Shown: positions 1 to 7,740 of the stretch, one piece after another | How positions within the stretch are numbered: position 1 is the stretch's first letter | How the letters are laid out: the number at the start of each line of letters is the position of its first letter | Assembly: GCA_021199375.1 (NCBI GenBank) | Contig: JAJQIB010000009.1 | Coordinates: 23,192 to 87,191, forward strand | DNA from: Ruminococcus sp. | GTDB taxonomy: Bacteria > Bacillota > Clostridia > Oscillospirales > Ruminococcaceae | DNA length: 64,000 nt | Direction of reading: 5' to 3' | Program-made: the position numbers and the translations under genes | The notes under the pieces: model-generated | Databases searched by the model: none | Told to the model about the DNA's origin: nothing | What the model saw: only the letters and a program-made list of their open reading frames with translations

Positions 1-311
1 GCACCAACAACAAGATCATAAGAATTTGATCCATCGCTAACTGTAACGGTATCCATAGTAAGATAAATCGAATCATCACTTTCTATAAATCCGAGATTAG
101 CAATTGAACTCATGGTGCCGCTCACTTCAAACGATCCGGTTGTGCCGGCTGCTGAAGATACAGTTGTGCTTGTTGCATAATCAACGTATGAGCCATCTGT
201 CATACTAAACTTGATGGTTACTTCGTCATCAGCGCTAGCTGAAATCATTGTCAGCATAGAAGCAGCCATAGCCGCAGCCGACATTCCAGCTAAAATTTTT
301 GTAGCCTTCAT
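1..311 (-). CDS. Secreted surface protein, N-terminal part only (runs off the window)
   Basis: The reading frame begins at ATG 311 and is still open at base 1, so only about 103 residues are present. The start follows a GGAGG ribosome binding site and opens with MKATKILAGMSAAAMAASM, a signal peptide with a cleavage-like ASA site, then a beta-rich segment with many Ser, Thr and Asp. The signal peptide is nearly identical to that of the next gene (start 2462), so the two are paralogues in tandem. The function of the mature part cannot be told; a cell-surface or carbohydrate-binding role is inference from the family look and the neighbour's wall anchor. Confidence 0.75.
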   Translation of the reverse strand, partial: MKATKILAGMSAAAMAASMLTMISASADDEVTIKFSMTDGSYVDYATSTTVSSAAGTTGSFEVSGTMSSIANLGFIESDDSIYLTMDTVTVSDGSNSYDLVVG

Positions 312-383
312 TTTTAATTCCTCCAATTTTTCAAATAACATTTACGTGTAGGTATACTTGTGCCTACATCGGTTTGTATGTTT

Positions 384-412
384 ATTATATCATACATTGT
401 AATCAATTACAA
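384..412 (-). promoter_or_regulatory. Promoter of the truncated surface protein gene
   Basis: On the minus strand TTGTAA and TATAAT are separated by 17 bases. The surrounding sequence (TGACTATTG, then TGATATAAT) is shared with the promoter of the paralogue at 2546-2574. A short inverted repeat (TGTAGG/CCTACA, 347-368) lies between promoter and start codon. Confidence 0.7.
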
Positions 413-515
413 TAGTCAAAATGACTAAATTTCGCATCATTTCTTATGGATTTTATACAAAACAGCTACAAGCCTTTTACGAATTTGTAAAGATATGAAA
501 CCAAGATGTAAAATA

Positions 516-543
516 AGAGCCGCTCGATATTACGAACGGCTCT
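516..543 (-). terminator. Rho-independent terminator after the 582-2462 gene
   Basis: AGAGCCG and CGGCTCT form a strong stem, followed on the minus strand by TTATTTT. It lies 39 bases after the stop codon. Confidence 0.8.
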
Positions 544-581
544 CAAATTATTTACAAAAGATTATCTTTAATCGCTAAAGA

Positions 582-2462
582 TTACTTTCTCTTAGAAACT
601 ACGATTGCAGCGCCTGCAAGTAGAACTCCAAGTCCGCCGAGTGCAGCAGCACCAGTTGCAGGGTTCGAATCGGATGTAGTTGTAGTGGTTGAAGCTGCTG
701 AAGATGTGCTTGCAGCTGTAGAAGTGGTTGAAGAATCCTCATCCTCGTCCTCATCAGCATCAGAATCATCAGTCTCTTCTTCCTCTTCGCTCGACTCATC
801 CTCAGACTCTTCGTCCTCTTCACTCGACTCATCCTCAGACTCATCGCCGTCCTCGCTTGACTCATCTTCCTCGCTAGAGGTTGTTGTGCCAGGCTCGTCA
901 GTAGAAGCAAGGCTTACAAGCTCAAGACCAGTTGCACCGATTACACTCTTGTCGCCACTCCAGTCGTAGAACCAGATCTGAGCATACTCATCTTCTGCAC
1001 CTGTTACTGTAAAGATTGAATCGGTATAAAGAACTGTCAGGCTAGCTGTTCCATCGCCATTGTCAACGAAAGCATATCCTTCATATCTCTCATCATCAAG
1101 AATATAGGTGACATTGCCTTCAGAATCTGTTTCATCACTCGTGTAAAGAACGAACTGAGGATCACCGTTTTCATCAAGGATTATTGTCCATGTAAGTGTT
1201 TGATCCCAATCAGTTGAAGCTGAGTTAAGTACTATGCAGCCGCCAAACCAAGTTCCGTTATTAATAGCATCAGCTATTGTATCAGCATCATATGAAAGAA
1301 CCATTGTGAATGCAGTATACTCAGCAAGAGTATCAAAATCCTCGGTGTAGGGTCCTTCTACAGTGAAGTAATCCTGTGAGCCAGAAAGTAGGAATACATC
1401 ATTTCCATCTGTGTTGAAAATATAATCGCTAGCTAGTACAGCAGCATTCTCAGTATCGAGTGTGTCGAGAAGCGACTCATCAGATACAGTTGTTGTTACA
1501 GTAGTCTCTGTTGCTTCGCCATCATCTGTGTCGTCAGAATCGCCAGCAGTATTTGTAAGTACAACGCTATTTACTGTTACATTGTAGCCCTGAATAGCCA
1601 AACCAGTTGCCTGAAGCTCAGCGAGCATATCTTCAGTAATAGTCACAGTGATCTCAGATGAAGCCGCTGCATCATAAGTAGCATCGGTATCGCTAAGAAC
1701 CGGCCATCCATCAGAAGTAGTCTTTAAAATGATCTGTGACCAAGTGTCATCAGCATTCGCTGTCACATTAACTGTAATAGTATCGCCAACTGTTGCATTA
1801 GCAAAATCCGCTGCAACGATAACTACATTTGTGTCCCAAGCAGTTCCTAGATTAGTTTCAGTGTCGTAAATAACTGTATCACTAGCACCCTCTTCTGCCG
1901 AAGAATCACCCTCTTCTGCCGAAGAATCACCCTCTTCTGCCGAAGAATCGCCCTCTGTGCCGGTTTCAGCCTCAACGCCTGTACCAGAAACTGTGAATGT
2001 TACTGTCAATTCGCTACCTGCAACTATCTCTCCAACAGAAGTAACATAACTTTGATTATTGGCAATAGCCTGATAAACAGTGTTTGTTTCATCTTTCCAT
2101 GCATATGAAACAGCCGAAGCATCTAATGTAGCTGCAGTGCCGTCAACACTGATTGAATCAATAGTCATAGACCAACCATCTGCAAAACCAGTAATATCTG
2201 TAAGCTCAACACTAAGATACTCTGGAACACCAGCAGCAAACGTTTTATCATCGTCTGTTGCAGTCCACTTTAAAGTATAAGTGCCATCAGAAGCGATTGT
2301 TGTTGTGCAGTCGCCAGTCCAAACGTCATTACCCCATTCAACATCAGCAAAGTTTAAATTTGCTGTTGCCGAAACCTCATCAGCACTTGCGCTAACCATC
2401 GTCAGCATAGAAGCAGCCAAAGCTGCAGCTGACATTCCAGCTAAAATTTTTGTAGCCTTCAT
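582..2462 (-). CDS. Cell-wall-anchored secreted protein with acidic linker and sortase motif
   Basis: A 626-residue secreted protein. It opens with the signal peptide MKATKILAGMSAAALAASM; the in-frame ATG at 2477 is rejected because it overlaps the GGAGG ribosome binding site of ATG 2462. The middle is beta-rich and of unknown fold, with a triple SAEEGDS repeat around residues 170-190. Residues about 530-600 are almost only Ser, Glu, Asp and Thr, a typical wall-spanning linker. The C-terminus has NPATG, a hydrophobic helix and KRK, the classical three-part sortase signal. A surface location is therefore well supported; adhesin or glycan binding is only an inference. It has its own promoter (2546-2574) and terminator (516-543). 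Confidence 0.85.
   Translation of the reverse strand: MKATKILAGMSAAALAASMLTMVSASADEVSATANLNFADVEWGNDVWTGDCTTTIASDGTYTLKWTATDDDKTFAAGVPEYLSVELTDITGFADGWSMTIDSISVDGTAATLDASAVSYAWKDETNTVYQAIANNQSYVTSVGEIVAGSELTVTFTVSGTGVEAETGTEGDSSAEEGDSSAEEGDSSAEEGASDTVIYDTETNLGTAWDTNVVIVAADFANATVGDTITVNVTANADDTWSQIILKTTSDGWPVLSDTDATYDAAASSEITVTITEDMLAELQATGLAIQGYNVTVNSVVLTNTAGDSDDTDDGEATETTVTTTVSDESLLDTLDTENAAVLASDYIFNTDGNDVFLLSGSQDYFTVEGPYTEDFDTLAEYTAFTMVLSYDADTIADAINNGTWFGGCIVLNSASTDWDQTLTWTIILDENGDPQFVLYTSDETDSEGNVTYILDDERYEGYAFVDNGDGTASLTVLYTDSIFTVTGAEDEYAQIWFYDWSGDKSVIGATGLELVSLASTDEPGTTTSSEEDESSEDGDESEDESSEEDEESEDESSEEEEETDDSDADEDEDEDSSTTSTAASTSSAASTTTTTSDSNPATGAAALGGLGVLLAGAAIVVSKRK
1888..1950 (-). repeat. 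Three tandem 21-bp coding repeats
   Basis: Three near-identical 21-base units encode the SAEEGDS heptapeptide repeat of the surface protein. Such in-frame repeats can change copy number between strains by slippage. Confidence 0.75.
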
Positions 2463-2545
2463 TAAAAATTCCTCCATTTTAAATAAATTTTGTTCTGTGC
2501 GTATATATCAAGAGCGTATACTACGCCCTTAATACCTATGTTCAT

Positions 2546-2574
2546 ATTATATCACACCGTAAACTAATTTGCAA
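2546..2574 (-). promoter_or_regulatory. Promoter of the wall-anchored protein gene
   Basis: TTGCAA and TATAAT on the minus strand are 17 bases apart, with the same flanking words as the paralogue's promoter at 384-412. Confidence 0.75.
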
Positions 2575-2655
2575 TAGTCATTTTGTACAAATTCCAGCCG
2601 TTTTTTTATGCTGTTTCTACAAATTTATTACAGAAATCAGCCCTTTTGTTCAAAT

Positions 2656-2694
2656 TTACGAAACCTTTTCGTGATTTTCGTTAACGTTTCGTAA
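2656..2694. repeat. Inverted repeat with three ACGAAA words
   Basis: TTACGAAAC and GTTTCGTAA form a perfect 9-bp inverted repeat, and a further ACGAAA copy lies between them on the minus strand. It sits between the WYL regulator stop (2717) and the surface protein promoter, so it may be a protein-binding site or a weak terminator without a T-run. Confidence 0.4.
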
Positions 2695-2716
2695 CCTTGT
2701 CGCGTGATATTTTCCA

Positions 2717-3682
2717 CTATTTATACAGATTTGCCATTCTCTCAAGCCTCTCGCCGGCAATCTCCTTCACATAGCTTGGCGATACTATTCTAGCCTTCTC
2801 GCCAAAGCCGAAAAGCCAGCCCCAAAACTCAGCCGTAAGCTGTACCGTAACATCAGCGGTGTATGCGCTGTTTTCCTGCCTAACCGCCGTCTTGTCGCCA
2901 AATCTGTCGAAAATATCGTCCAAAATCGCCTCGTCAAACCTCAAGCGGATCTGCTCGGTGCTGCCCTCGGCTCCCAGTCGATTTCTCATCTTACGAAGCC
3001 GTATCTCCTCGCTGTCGCTCAGGCTGACACGCTTCTCCTTCGTGACCTCAGCATCCAGTATCCTCTCGGCTCTAATTCGCTCGACCACGCCGTTGTCGTC
3101 ACAGCAGAGTATATAATAGTGCTCGCTCTCAAACACAATCTGATACGGACTCACAAGGCGCTTTTCGCCCGCCTTCTTTCTATCCATACCCGATGGCGCC
3201 ACCGTCATCTCAATCTGCTTGTCGCTCGAAATAGCCTCCGTCACGGTGTCTACTATTTTATAGGTGCCGTCATTCGGCGACTTCGTACGACCTTCTATAT
3301 GTATCTGCCGCTTAAGCATAGGCGCCTTGTACTCGCTCGTAAGCGTCTGAAGCTTCTTAACAAGCTCGCTGGATCTCTTTATCGTCAGATACCTCGATGA
3401 GCAAACACAGTCGCTAAGCGTCATAAGCTCCTCGTCATTAAACGTCCTCTCGCCCATATAATAGGCGTTAGAATGTCCCGACTTGGTGGTGCGAATGTTA
3501 AGTCCCGCATCGCAAAGCGTCGCTATATCGTCATAAATCGTCTTGCGCTCCGCCTTAATGCCCATCTCGCCTAACAAACGAATCAAATCGTTTCCCGTAA
3601 GCACATGGTTCTCATCGGTACGCTGCCTAAACAGCTGCTCCATTACAAGCAGCTTCTGCTTCTGTTTAGAAACGCCTGCCAC
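2717..3682 (-). CDS. WYL-domain transcriptional regulator (YafY-like)
   Basis: A 321-residue cytoplasmic regulator. Residues about 8-65 form a winged helix-turn-helix resembling the HTH_11/DeoR-like N-terminus of this family (LIRLLGEMGIKAERKTIYDD). Residues about 135-225 match a WYL ligand-sensing domain (YQIVFESEHYYILCCDD) and a C-terminal extension follows. The start is GTG 3682, preceded by GGGAGG; that ribosome binding site overlaps the stop of the DUF896 gene, so the two genes are coupled. The ligand is unknown. WYL regulators often control defence or DNA-damage genes, but no such target is adjacent here. Confidence 0.85.
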   Translation of the reverse strand: MAGVSKQKQKLLVMEQLFRQRTDENHVLTGNDLIRLLGEMGIKAERKTIYDDIATLCDAGLNIRTTKSGHSNAYYMGERTFNDEELMTLSDCVCSSRYLTIKRSSELVKKLQTLTSEYKAPMLKRQIHIEGRTKSPNDGTYKIVDTVTEAISSDKQIEMTVAPSGMDRKKAGEKRLVSPYQIVFESEHYYILCCDDNGVVERIRAERILDAEVTKEKRVSLSDSEEIRLRKMRNRLGAEGSTEQIRLRFDEAILDDIFDRFGDKTAVRQENSAYTADVTVQLTAEFWGWLFGFGEKARIVSPSYVKEIAGERLERMANLYK

Positions 3683-3684
3683 AG

Positions 3685-3924
3685 CTAGTCCTCCCCTCTC
3701 GTCTCATCGCTTAAATCAAAATTACCCGACTGCACGACATCATGCCGAGTACCGTCGGGCTCTACAATCGTCACCTGCACCAAATCCGCACGCAATGAGC
3801 CCGTAACCGCCGCACGGTATTCGTTACGCAGCTTCTGTCTTTCCTGCTGCTCCGATGCGGTCAGATCTCTCCTTCGCGATATTGCGGTAAGCTCGGACAA
3901 TCGCTCAAGCTTCCAACTCTCCAT
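3685..3924 (-). CDS. DUF896 (YnzC-like) small protein
   Basis: A 79-residue protein with the DUF896 pattern: a helical hairpin with LSELTAISRRRDLTASEQQE, then EYRAAVTGSLRADL and a short VTIVEPDGT strand. In Bacillus subtilis the homologue YnzC lies with SOS genes; its job is not settled. The frame is open upstream to 4074, but ATG 3924 is chosen because GGAG lies 10 bases before it and family similarity begins there. A promoter at 4182-4210 implies an untranslated leader of about 250 bases. It is the first gene of a pair with the WYL regulator. Confidence 0.75.
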   Translation of the reverse strand: MESWKLERLSELTAISRRRDLTASEQQERQKLRNEYRAAVTGSLRADLVQVTIVEPDGTRHDVVQSGNFDLSDETRGED

Positions 3925-4181
3925 AAATTTATTTACTCCTTCGGAAAAAATTCCGTATGTCACGCCTAAGACCCCGCCCACCATATAGGAAAAAGCTCCG
4001 CCCGAAATTAACAAATTTCGGCAATTTCCCAGGCTGGAATCTAAGCGCTGATAGCTTACACAATTTGCCATCAAAGGTCATCGCACGAACTTTTTTGGAC
4101 TCTTACGTATTTTGTCTTTTGTTTTACGCTTTTGTAATTTTTTTAGTCCATAAAAAGTCCCACCATCGACCTTGTATATAT
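3925..4181 (-). promoter_or_regulatory. Long, partly structured leader of the DUF896-WYL transcript
   Basis: Between the predicted start of transcription (about 4175) and ATG 3924 there are about 250 bases with several small inverted repeats, for example CCGAAATT/AATTTCGG and CGGAA/TTCCG just before the ribosome binding site. No known riboswitch was recognised. Confidence 0.3.
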
Positions 4182-4210
4182 ATTATACCACACTATTTTT
4201 CAAATTTCAA
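4182..4210 (-). promoter_or_regulatory. Promoter for DUF896-WYL
   Basis: TTGAAA and TATAAT on the minus strand are 17 bases apart. Confidence 0.65.
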
Positions 4211-4377
4211 CGTATATTTTGCACAAAGTGTCCGCTTATTTTCCCTCATTTTGTACAAAAATGTGACATTCTTTGTAACCATTTATCCATTTTTATCATT
4301 ACTATCCTAATATTTACATCTCGAAAAATCACGCCATTCGGTGTAAAATTTTAAGCGCAAAATTTGTGCAAAACGCT

Positions 4378-4389
4378 GAACATTTGTTC
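4378..4389. promoter_or_regulatory. LexA (SOS) box-like operator, upstream copy
   Basis: GAACATTTGTTC matches the Gram-positive SOS pattern GAAC-N4-GTTC. It ends 6 bases before the -35 hexamer of the promoter at 4396-4423. Confidence 0.65.
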
Positions 4390-4395
4390 TACCTC

Positions 4396-4423
4396 TTGAC
4401 TTTTTCCGAAAAATCGTTATAAT
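4396..4423 (+). promoter_or_regulatory. Promoter between the two SOS-like boxes
   Basis: TTGACT and TATAAT are 16 bases apart, reading towards the gene at 4508. The predicted start of transcription (about 4430) lies just before the second box. Confidence 0.75.
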
Positions 4424-4438
4424 AATAATTAGAGAGAA

Positions 4439-4450
4439 GAACATATGTTC
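4439..4450. promoter_or_regulatory. LexA (SOS) box-like operator, downstream copy
   Basis: GAACATATGTTC is a perfect palindrome (14 bp with the flanking A and T) of the GAAC-N4-GTTC form. It lies next to the predicted start of transcription, where a bound repressor would block the polymerase. A small hairpin (4453-4478) follows in the leader. Confidence 0.7.
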
Positions 4451-4507
4451 TCTTAAGTAGGAACGATCCCTTACTTAGCTCAAACCTAACAAAGAAAGGA
4501 AAATGCC

Positions 4508-4789
4508 ATGAGAAGACTCACAAAAGAAAATCATACGCCAAAGACTGCTCGTGAGCTGCTCGACGACTGCGACGACTCGATAGCGTTACTGACTGAGCGC
4601 ATCGACTACATTCGCACCAGGCTTAACGCACGCCCCTCCCCTGATGAGTGCCAGCGCCTAGCCGAGCTTCTCGACACACTGCGTGAAGAGCGCCGCAATT
4701 TAACATACGTCTCTCTTGAGCTTACAAAAATCGTGGCTCCACCCCCTCCAAATCCGAGCCTTGCCGCCAGGGAGCGTGAATGCCGTTGA
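4508..4789 (+). CDS. Small helical protein of unknown function, SOS-type promoter
   Basis: A 93-residue, strongly charged protein not assigned to a known family here. Residues about 10-75 look like two amphipathic helices or a coiled coil (LLTERIDYIRTRL; LAELLDTLREERRNLTYVSL), and the tail holds a proline run (PPPPNPS). There is no signal peptide or membrane segment. It starts after an AAAGGAAAA site and overlaps the next gene by 10 bases, so they are co-translated. The two LexA-like boxes suggest induction by DNA damage. A role in division arrest or in transcription control with the next gene is speculation. Confidence 0.7.
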   Translation: MRRLTKENHTPKTARELLDDCDDSIALLTERIDYIRTRLNARPSPDECQRLAELLDTLREERRNLTYVSLELTKIVAPPPPNPSLAARERECR

Positions 4790-5034
4790 AAAGCTACACC
4801 GCTTCACGCAGATTTTTACACGACAACGGTCAGACACTTGAAAAATTTATAGAAAAGGAATTGACTCCGACCCAAAAAAGCTATATAATATTGTATGGCG
4901 AGGGTCTTACGATACGAGAAATTGCCCGAAGATTTAGCGTTTGCCCCTCAACGGTTAGCCGAACCATCCGCCGAGGAATGAACAAGGCTAACCACACCCT
5001 AGATCTTATTCACAAGCTTAACGGACAATTTTAA
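4780..5034 (+). CDS. Small helix-turn-helix protein (sigma region 4/LuxR-like)
   Basis: An 84-residue protein. Residues about 28-72 read as a sigma-70 region 4 or LuxR-type helix-turn-helix: LTPTQKSYIILYGEGLTIRE, then IARRFSVCPSTVSRTIRRGM. There is no region 2, so it is not a full sigma factor; it is more likely a small DNA-binding protein or a partial sigma-like regulator. It overlaps the preceding coiled-coil gene by 10 bases and stops 11 bases before the decarboxylase gene, so all three probably share the SOS-type promoter. Confidence 0.75.
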   Translation: MPLKSYTASRRFLHDNGQTLEKFIEKELTPTQKSYIILYGEGLTIREIARRFSVCPSTVSRTIRRGMNKANHTLDLIHKLNGQF

Positions 5035-5045
5035 GAGGTACCCCA

Positions 5046-6374
5046 ATGAGTATAAACGAATTTGCACAAGCCTACGCAAGCAGCGATATCACACGCTTTC
5101 ATATGCCCGGACACAAGGGTGTCAGGCTTCACGGTCTTGAACCGCTCGACCTCACCGAGGTAAGCGGCGCAGATTTTCTGTTCGAGCCTAGCGGCATCAT
5201 CGCCGAAAGTGAGCAGCTAACCACTCAATTTTTCGGCTCGGCTCTGACCTGCTACAGTGCGGAGGGCTCATCCCTATCAATAAAAGCCGCCCTGTGCATG
5301 GTGCGTCAGCTTCTCGGACGAGCAATAACCGTCGCCTCGCCCCGTAACTGCCACCGAGCATTTTTAAGCGCCTGCGTACTGCTTGATATAGATCCCATCT
5401 GGATTTACCCTGAAGCTAGCCGCTCAAGCCTGTGCAAATGCGAAATTACTCCAAGCGATGTACAGCACCTGCTCAACTGCCAAAAAATAGATGTAGTCTA
5501 CATAACCTCTCCCGACTACCTCGGCACAATTTCAGACATCAAGCGGATTGCTGACATCTGCCACTCTCATGGCACACTTTTAATATGCGACAACGCACAT
5601 GGCGCATACCTTAAGCTTATGCAGCCCTCTATGCATCCGTTAGACCTCGGTGCGGATATTGTATGTGATTCGGCTCACAAAACCCTTCCTGCCTACACAG
5701 GCACAGCCTACCTTCACATATCACACAGCGCACCGAACGAGCTGACCGAGCTTGCAAAGCCTGCCATGTCGCTTTTTGGCTCAACAAGCCCATCATACCT
5801 TTTGATGGAATCACTCGACCTATGCGCTAAGCGCCTGAATGACGACCTTCCCGCACTTTACACCGACTGCGCTAAGCGAGTAAAAAAAATCAAGGCTCTT
5901 ATATCAAGCCTCAGGCTTCACGATGTATCAGACGAGCCGCTTAAGATAACGCTTGATGCGTCCGCCTGCGGATATGACGGAAATCAGCTCGCCGAGCTTA
6001 TGAGAAAAAGCAAAATCGAATGCGAATACAGCGATCCCGGATATGTAGTGCTTATGCTTTCGCCCTTTAACAGCGAGAGCGACTTCAAAAGGCTGGAAAA
6101 TTTTTTGACTGCACTTCCGCTTCAATCGCCCAAGCAAACGCCAAATCCTACTGAGCTTTTCTCATTTCGCCCCGAAAGAGCAATGAGCATGAGAGCCGCC
6201 GCACTTAATAAAAGCGAGCGTATAAGCGTAGATGCCGCTCAGGGACGCATATGCGCTAGAGGTGCAATGTCCTGTCAGCCATCCGTAGCGGTACTAGCTC
6301 CAGGAGAAAAAATCTGCTCTAAGGCAATAAAAATTTTAAAAAGGTATAGCATTTTTCAGATTGATGTGTTATAA
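5046..6374 (+). CDS. Orn/Lys/Arg decarboxylase-family PLP enzyme (YaaO-like)
   Basis: A 442-residue fold-type I PLP enzyme of the short Orn/Lys/Arg decarboxylase group. The N-terminus has the family mark RFHMPGHKG; the PLP lysine lies in CDSAHKTLPAYTG, and DNAHGAY is the cofactor-binding aspartate region. The C-terminal domain has the typical E-R-x-x-x-R-A-A-A region (PERAMSMRAAALNKS). It probably decarboxylates a basic amino acid, but the substrate cannot be told from sequence. In Bacillus subtilis the homologue yaaO precedes tmk, darA, holB and ricT; here the order is the same but tmk is absent. Confidence 0.88.
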   Translation: MSINEFAQAYASSDITRFHMPGHKGVRLHGLEPLDLTEVSGADFLFEPSGIIAESEQLTTQFFGSALTCYSAEGSSLSIKAALCMVRQLLGRAITVASPRNCHRAFLSACVLLDIDPIWIYPEASRSSLCKCEITPSDVQHLLNCQKIDVVYITSPDYLGTISDIKRIADICHSHGTLLICDNAHGAYLKLMQPSMHPLDLGADIVCDSAHKTLPAYTGTAYLHISHSAPNELTELAKPAMSLFGSTSPSYLLMESLDLCAKRLNDDLPALYTDCAKRVKKIKALISSLRLHDVSDEPLKITLDASACGYDGNQLAELMRKSKIECEYSDPGYVVLMLSPFNSESDFKRLENFLTALPLQSPKQTPNPTELFSFRPERAMSMRAAALNKSERISVDAAQGRICARGAMSCQPSVAVLAPGEKICSKAIKILKRYSIFQIDVL

Positions 6375-6375
6375 T
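6370..6375 (+). promoter_or_regulatory. Isolated -10 element before darA
   Basis: TATAAT overlaps the end of the decarboxylase gene; no good -35 lies 16-18 bases upstream. A secondary promoter for darA-holB-ricT is possible. Confidence 0.3.
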
Positions 6376-6431
6376 AGAGTATAGATAGAGTATTGATTTA
6401 AAACCAAAACCTATGTAAAGGAGCAAACCAT

Positions 6432-6755
6432 ATGAAGCTTGTCTATGCTATTGTTAATAATGATGATAACTACGCTGTATCAAAGGCACTGCTAAAAAAA
6501 GGCATACACGCCACAAAGCTTGCCTCTACCGGCGGATTTTTGTCTGCAGGAAATACCACCTTTATGATCTGCTGTGAGGATAACGAGGTTGACCTTGTAA
6601 TTGAAACCTGCAAGCAGCATTCACGCAGAAGAAAGCAATTCGTTCCCTCATCAACAATCCTTGAGCCTGACGGAAGCAATTCGTATCCCGTCGAGGTAAC
6701 AATCGGCGGAGCTACCATATTCGTCACCGACATCGAAAGATTTGAAAAGGTATGA
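6432..6755 (+). CDS. darA: Cyclic-di-AMP receptor, PII-like (DarA/PstA)
   Basis: A 107-residue PII-like protein of the YaaQ/DarA family. It begins MKLVYAIVNNDDNYAVSKAL, has the T-loop signature KLASTGGFLSAGNTTFMI and the C-terminal strands EVTIGGATIFVTDIERFEKV. Family members form trimers that bind cyclic-di-AMP and pass the signal to unknown partners. It sits in its usual place before holB and overlaps that gene by 4 bases. The AAAGGAG ribosome binding site is clear. Confidence 0.93.
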   Translation: MKLVYAIVNNDDNYAVSKALLKKGIHATKLASTGGFLSAGNTTFMICCEDNEVDLVIETCKQHSRRRKQFVPSSTILEPDGSNSYPVEVTIGGATIFVTDIERFEKV

Positions 6756-7729
6756 GCGAGCTTTTAGAAAACAAGACGTCAATCGAGCTTACAGCAAGAA
6801 TGATAAGAATGGGACACGAGCCGCACTCGGTTATAATCTGCGGCGAGCGTGGACTTGGCAAAAAAACGCTTGCACGCCATCTTGCCAAGCAGCTGCTGTG
6901 CGAGCGTGGTGACGGTGTGCCCTGTAACAGCTGCCGAAGCTGTAGGCTTATAGATAAGGGCGTTCATCCCGATGTCATAATAGCTCAGCCCTCAGACACC
7001 GGCAACTACAGAGTTGAGGATATACGTGAAATTGCCTCCTCAGCCTACATTGCCCCGAATGAGAGCAAATACAAGGTGTATATAATTCCCGACCTTGACG
7101 CCTCTGTTCAAACCCTCGACAAAATACAAAACATCATGCTCAAGCTGATTGAGGAGCCTCCCGACTCTGCTGTAATTATCCTAACAGCACGCTCAAAGGA
7201 GATTTTTCTTGAAACCATTATTTCAAGAACGCTTCTGCTTGAGGCTGAGCCCGTAAGCTTTGCCTGCGCCCAGGCACATCTTATCGATAAGGGCTATGAC
7301 AAGGCTATAGCCGAGGAGGCTGTTAGGCGAAACGGTGCAAACATCGGAAAATGCCTAGAGTATGCCGAAAATGACGAGCTTAGATCTATAGCCGATGCCG
7401 CACTAGAAGCATCAGCGGCTATAGCAAGCGGCGATGAATATGGGCTTTTGCGTGTGCTTTCTGTTGGTGATTACAAAAAGGATGAATTTATCACCCTTTT
7501 AAGCTTTATGCAGCGTATTACTCGTGATGCTACTAGGCTAAAGGCAGGAGCAATCACTCCTCATCCATACTCATCAAAGGTATGCGCCGAGCTTGGACAA
7601 GCGTATAGTCAGCGGCGGCTTGTAGATATATATAATGTCCTCGGAGAGCATATTAACCGAGCGGCAGGAAATTGTCTTGTGTCGGCTCTTGTAAATTCAC
7701 TTTGCGCAGGGCTTATGACACAGGAATAA
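6752..7729 (+). CDS. holB: DNA polymerase III delta' subunit
   Basis: A 325-residue AAA+ clamp-loader subunit. It carries a P-loop-like GERGLGKKT, the four-cysteine zinc motif CNSCRSC within the first 75 residues, and the sensor region IQNIMLKLIEEPPDSAVIIL. It helps load the beta clamp together with the DnaX product encoded at 25461. The start ATGAGCGAG overlaps the end of darA (ATGA), showing translational coupling. The length is normal for Firmicutes HolB. Confidence 0.92.
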   Translation: MSELLENKTSIELTARMIRMGHEPHSVIICGERGLGKKTLARHLAKQLLCERGDGVPCNSCRSCRLIDKGVHPDVIIAQPSDTGNYRVEDIREIASSAYIAPNESKYKVYIIPDLDASVQTLDKIQNIMLKLIEEPPDSAVIILTARSKEIFLETIISRTLLLEAEPVSFACAQAHLIDKGYDKAIAEEAVRRNGANIGKCLEYAENDELRSIADAALEASAAIASGDEYGLLRVLSVGDYKKDEFITLLSFMQRITRDATRLKAGAITPHPYSSKVCAELGQAYSQRRLVDIYNVLGEHINRAAGNCLVSALVNSLCAGLMTQE

Positions 7730-7740
7730 GGAGGTCAATT

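Noticed and set aside
599..969. Ser-rich and Met/Leu-rich frames opposite or out of frame with the acidic linker of the surface protein
   Set aside because: They are shadows of the biased Ser/Glu/Asp codons and have no ribosome binding site.
3925..4074. 50 extra N-terminal residues for the DUF896 protein
   Set aside because: No ribosome binding site at 4074; family similarity and a good site begin at 3924.
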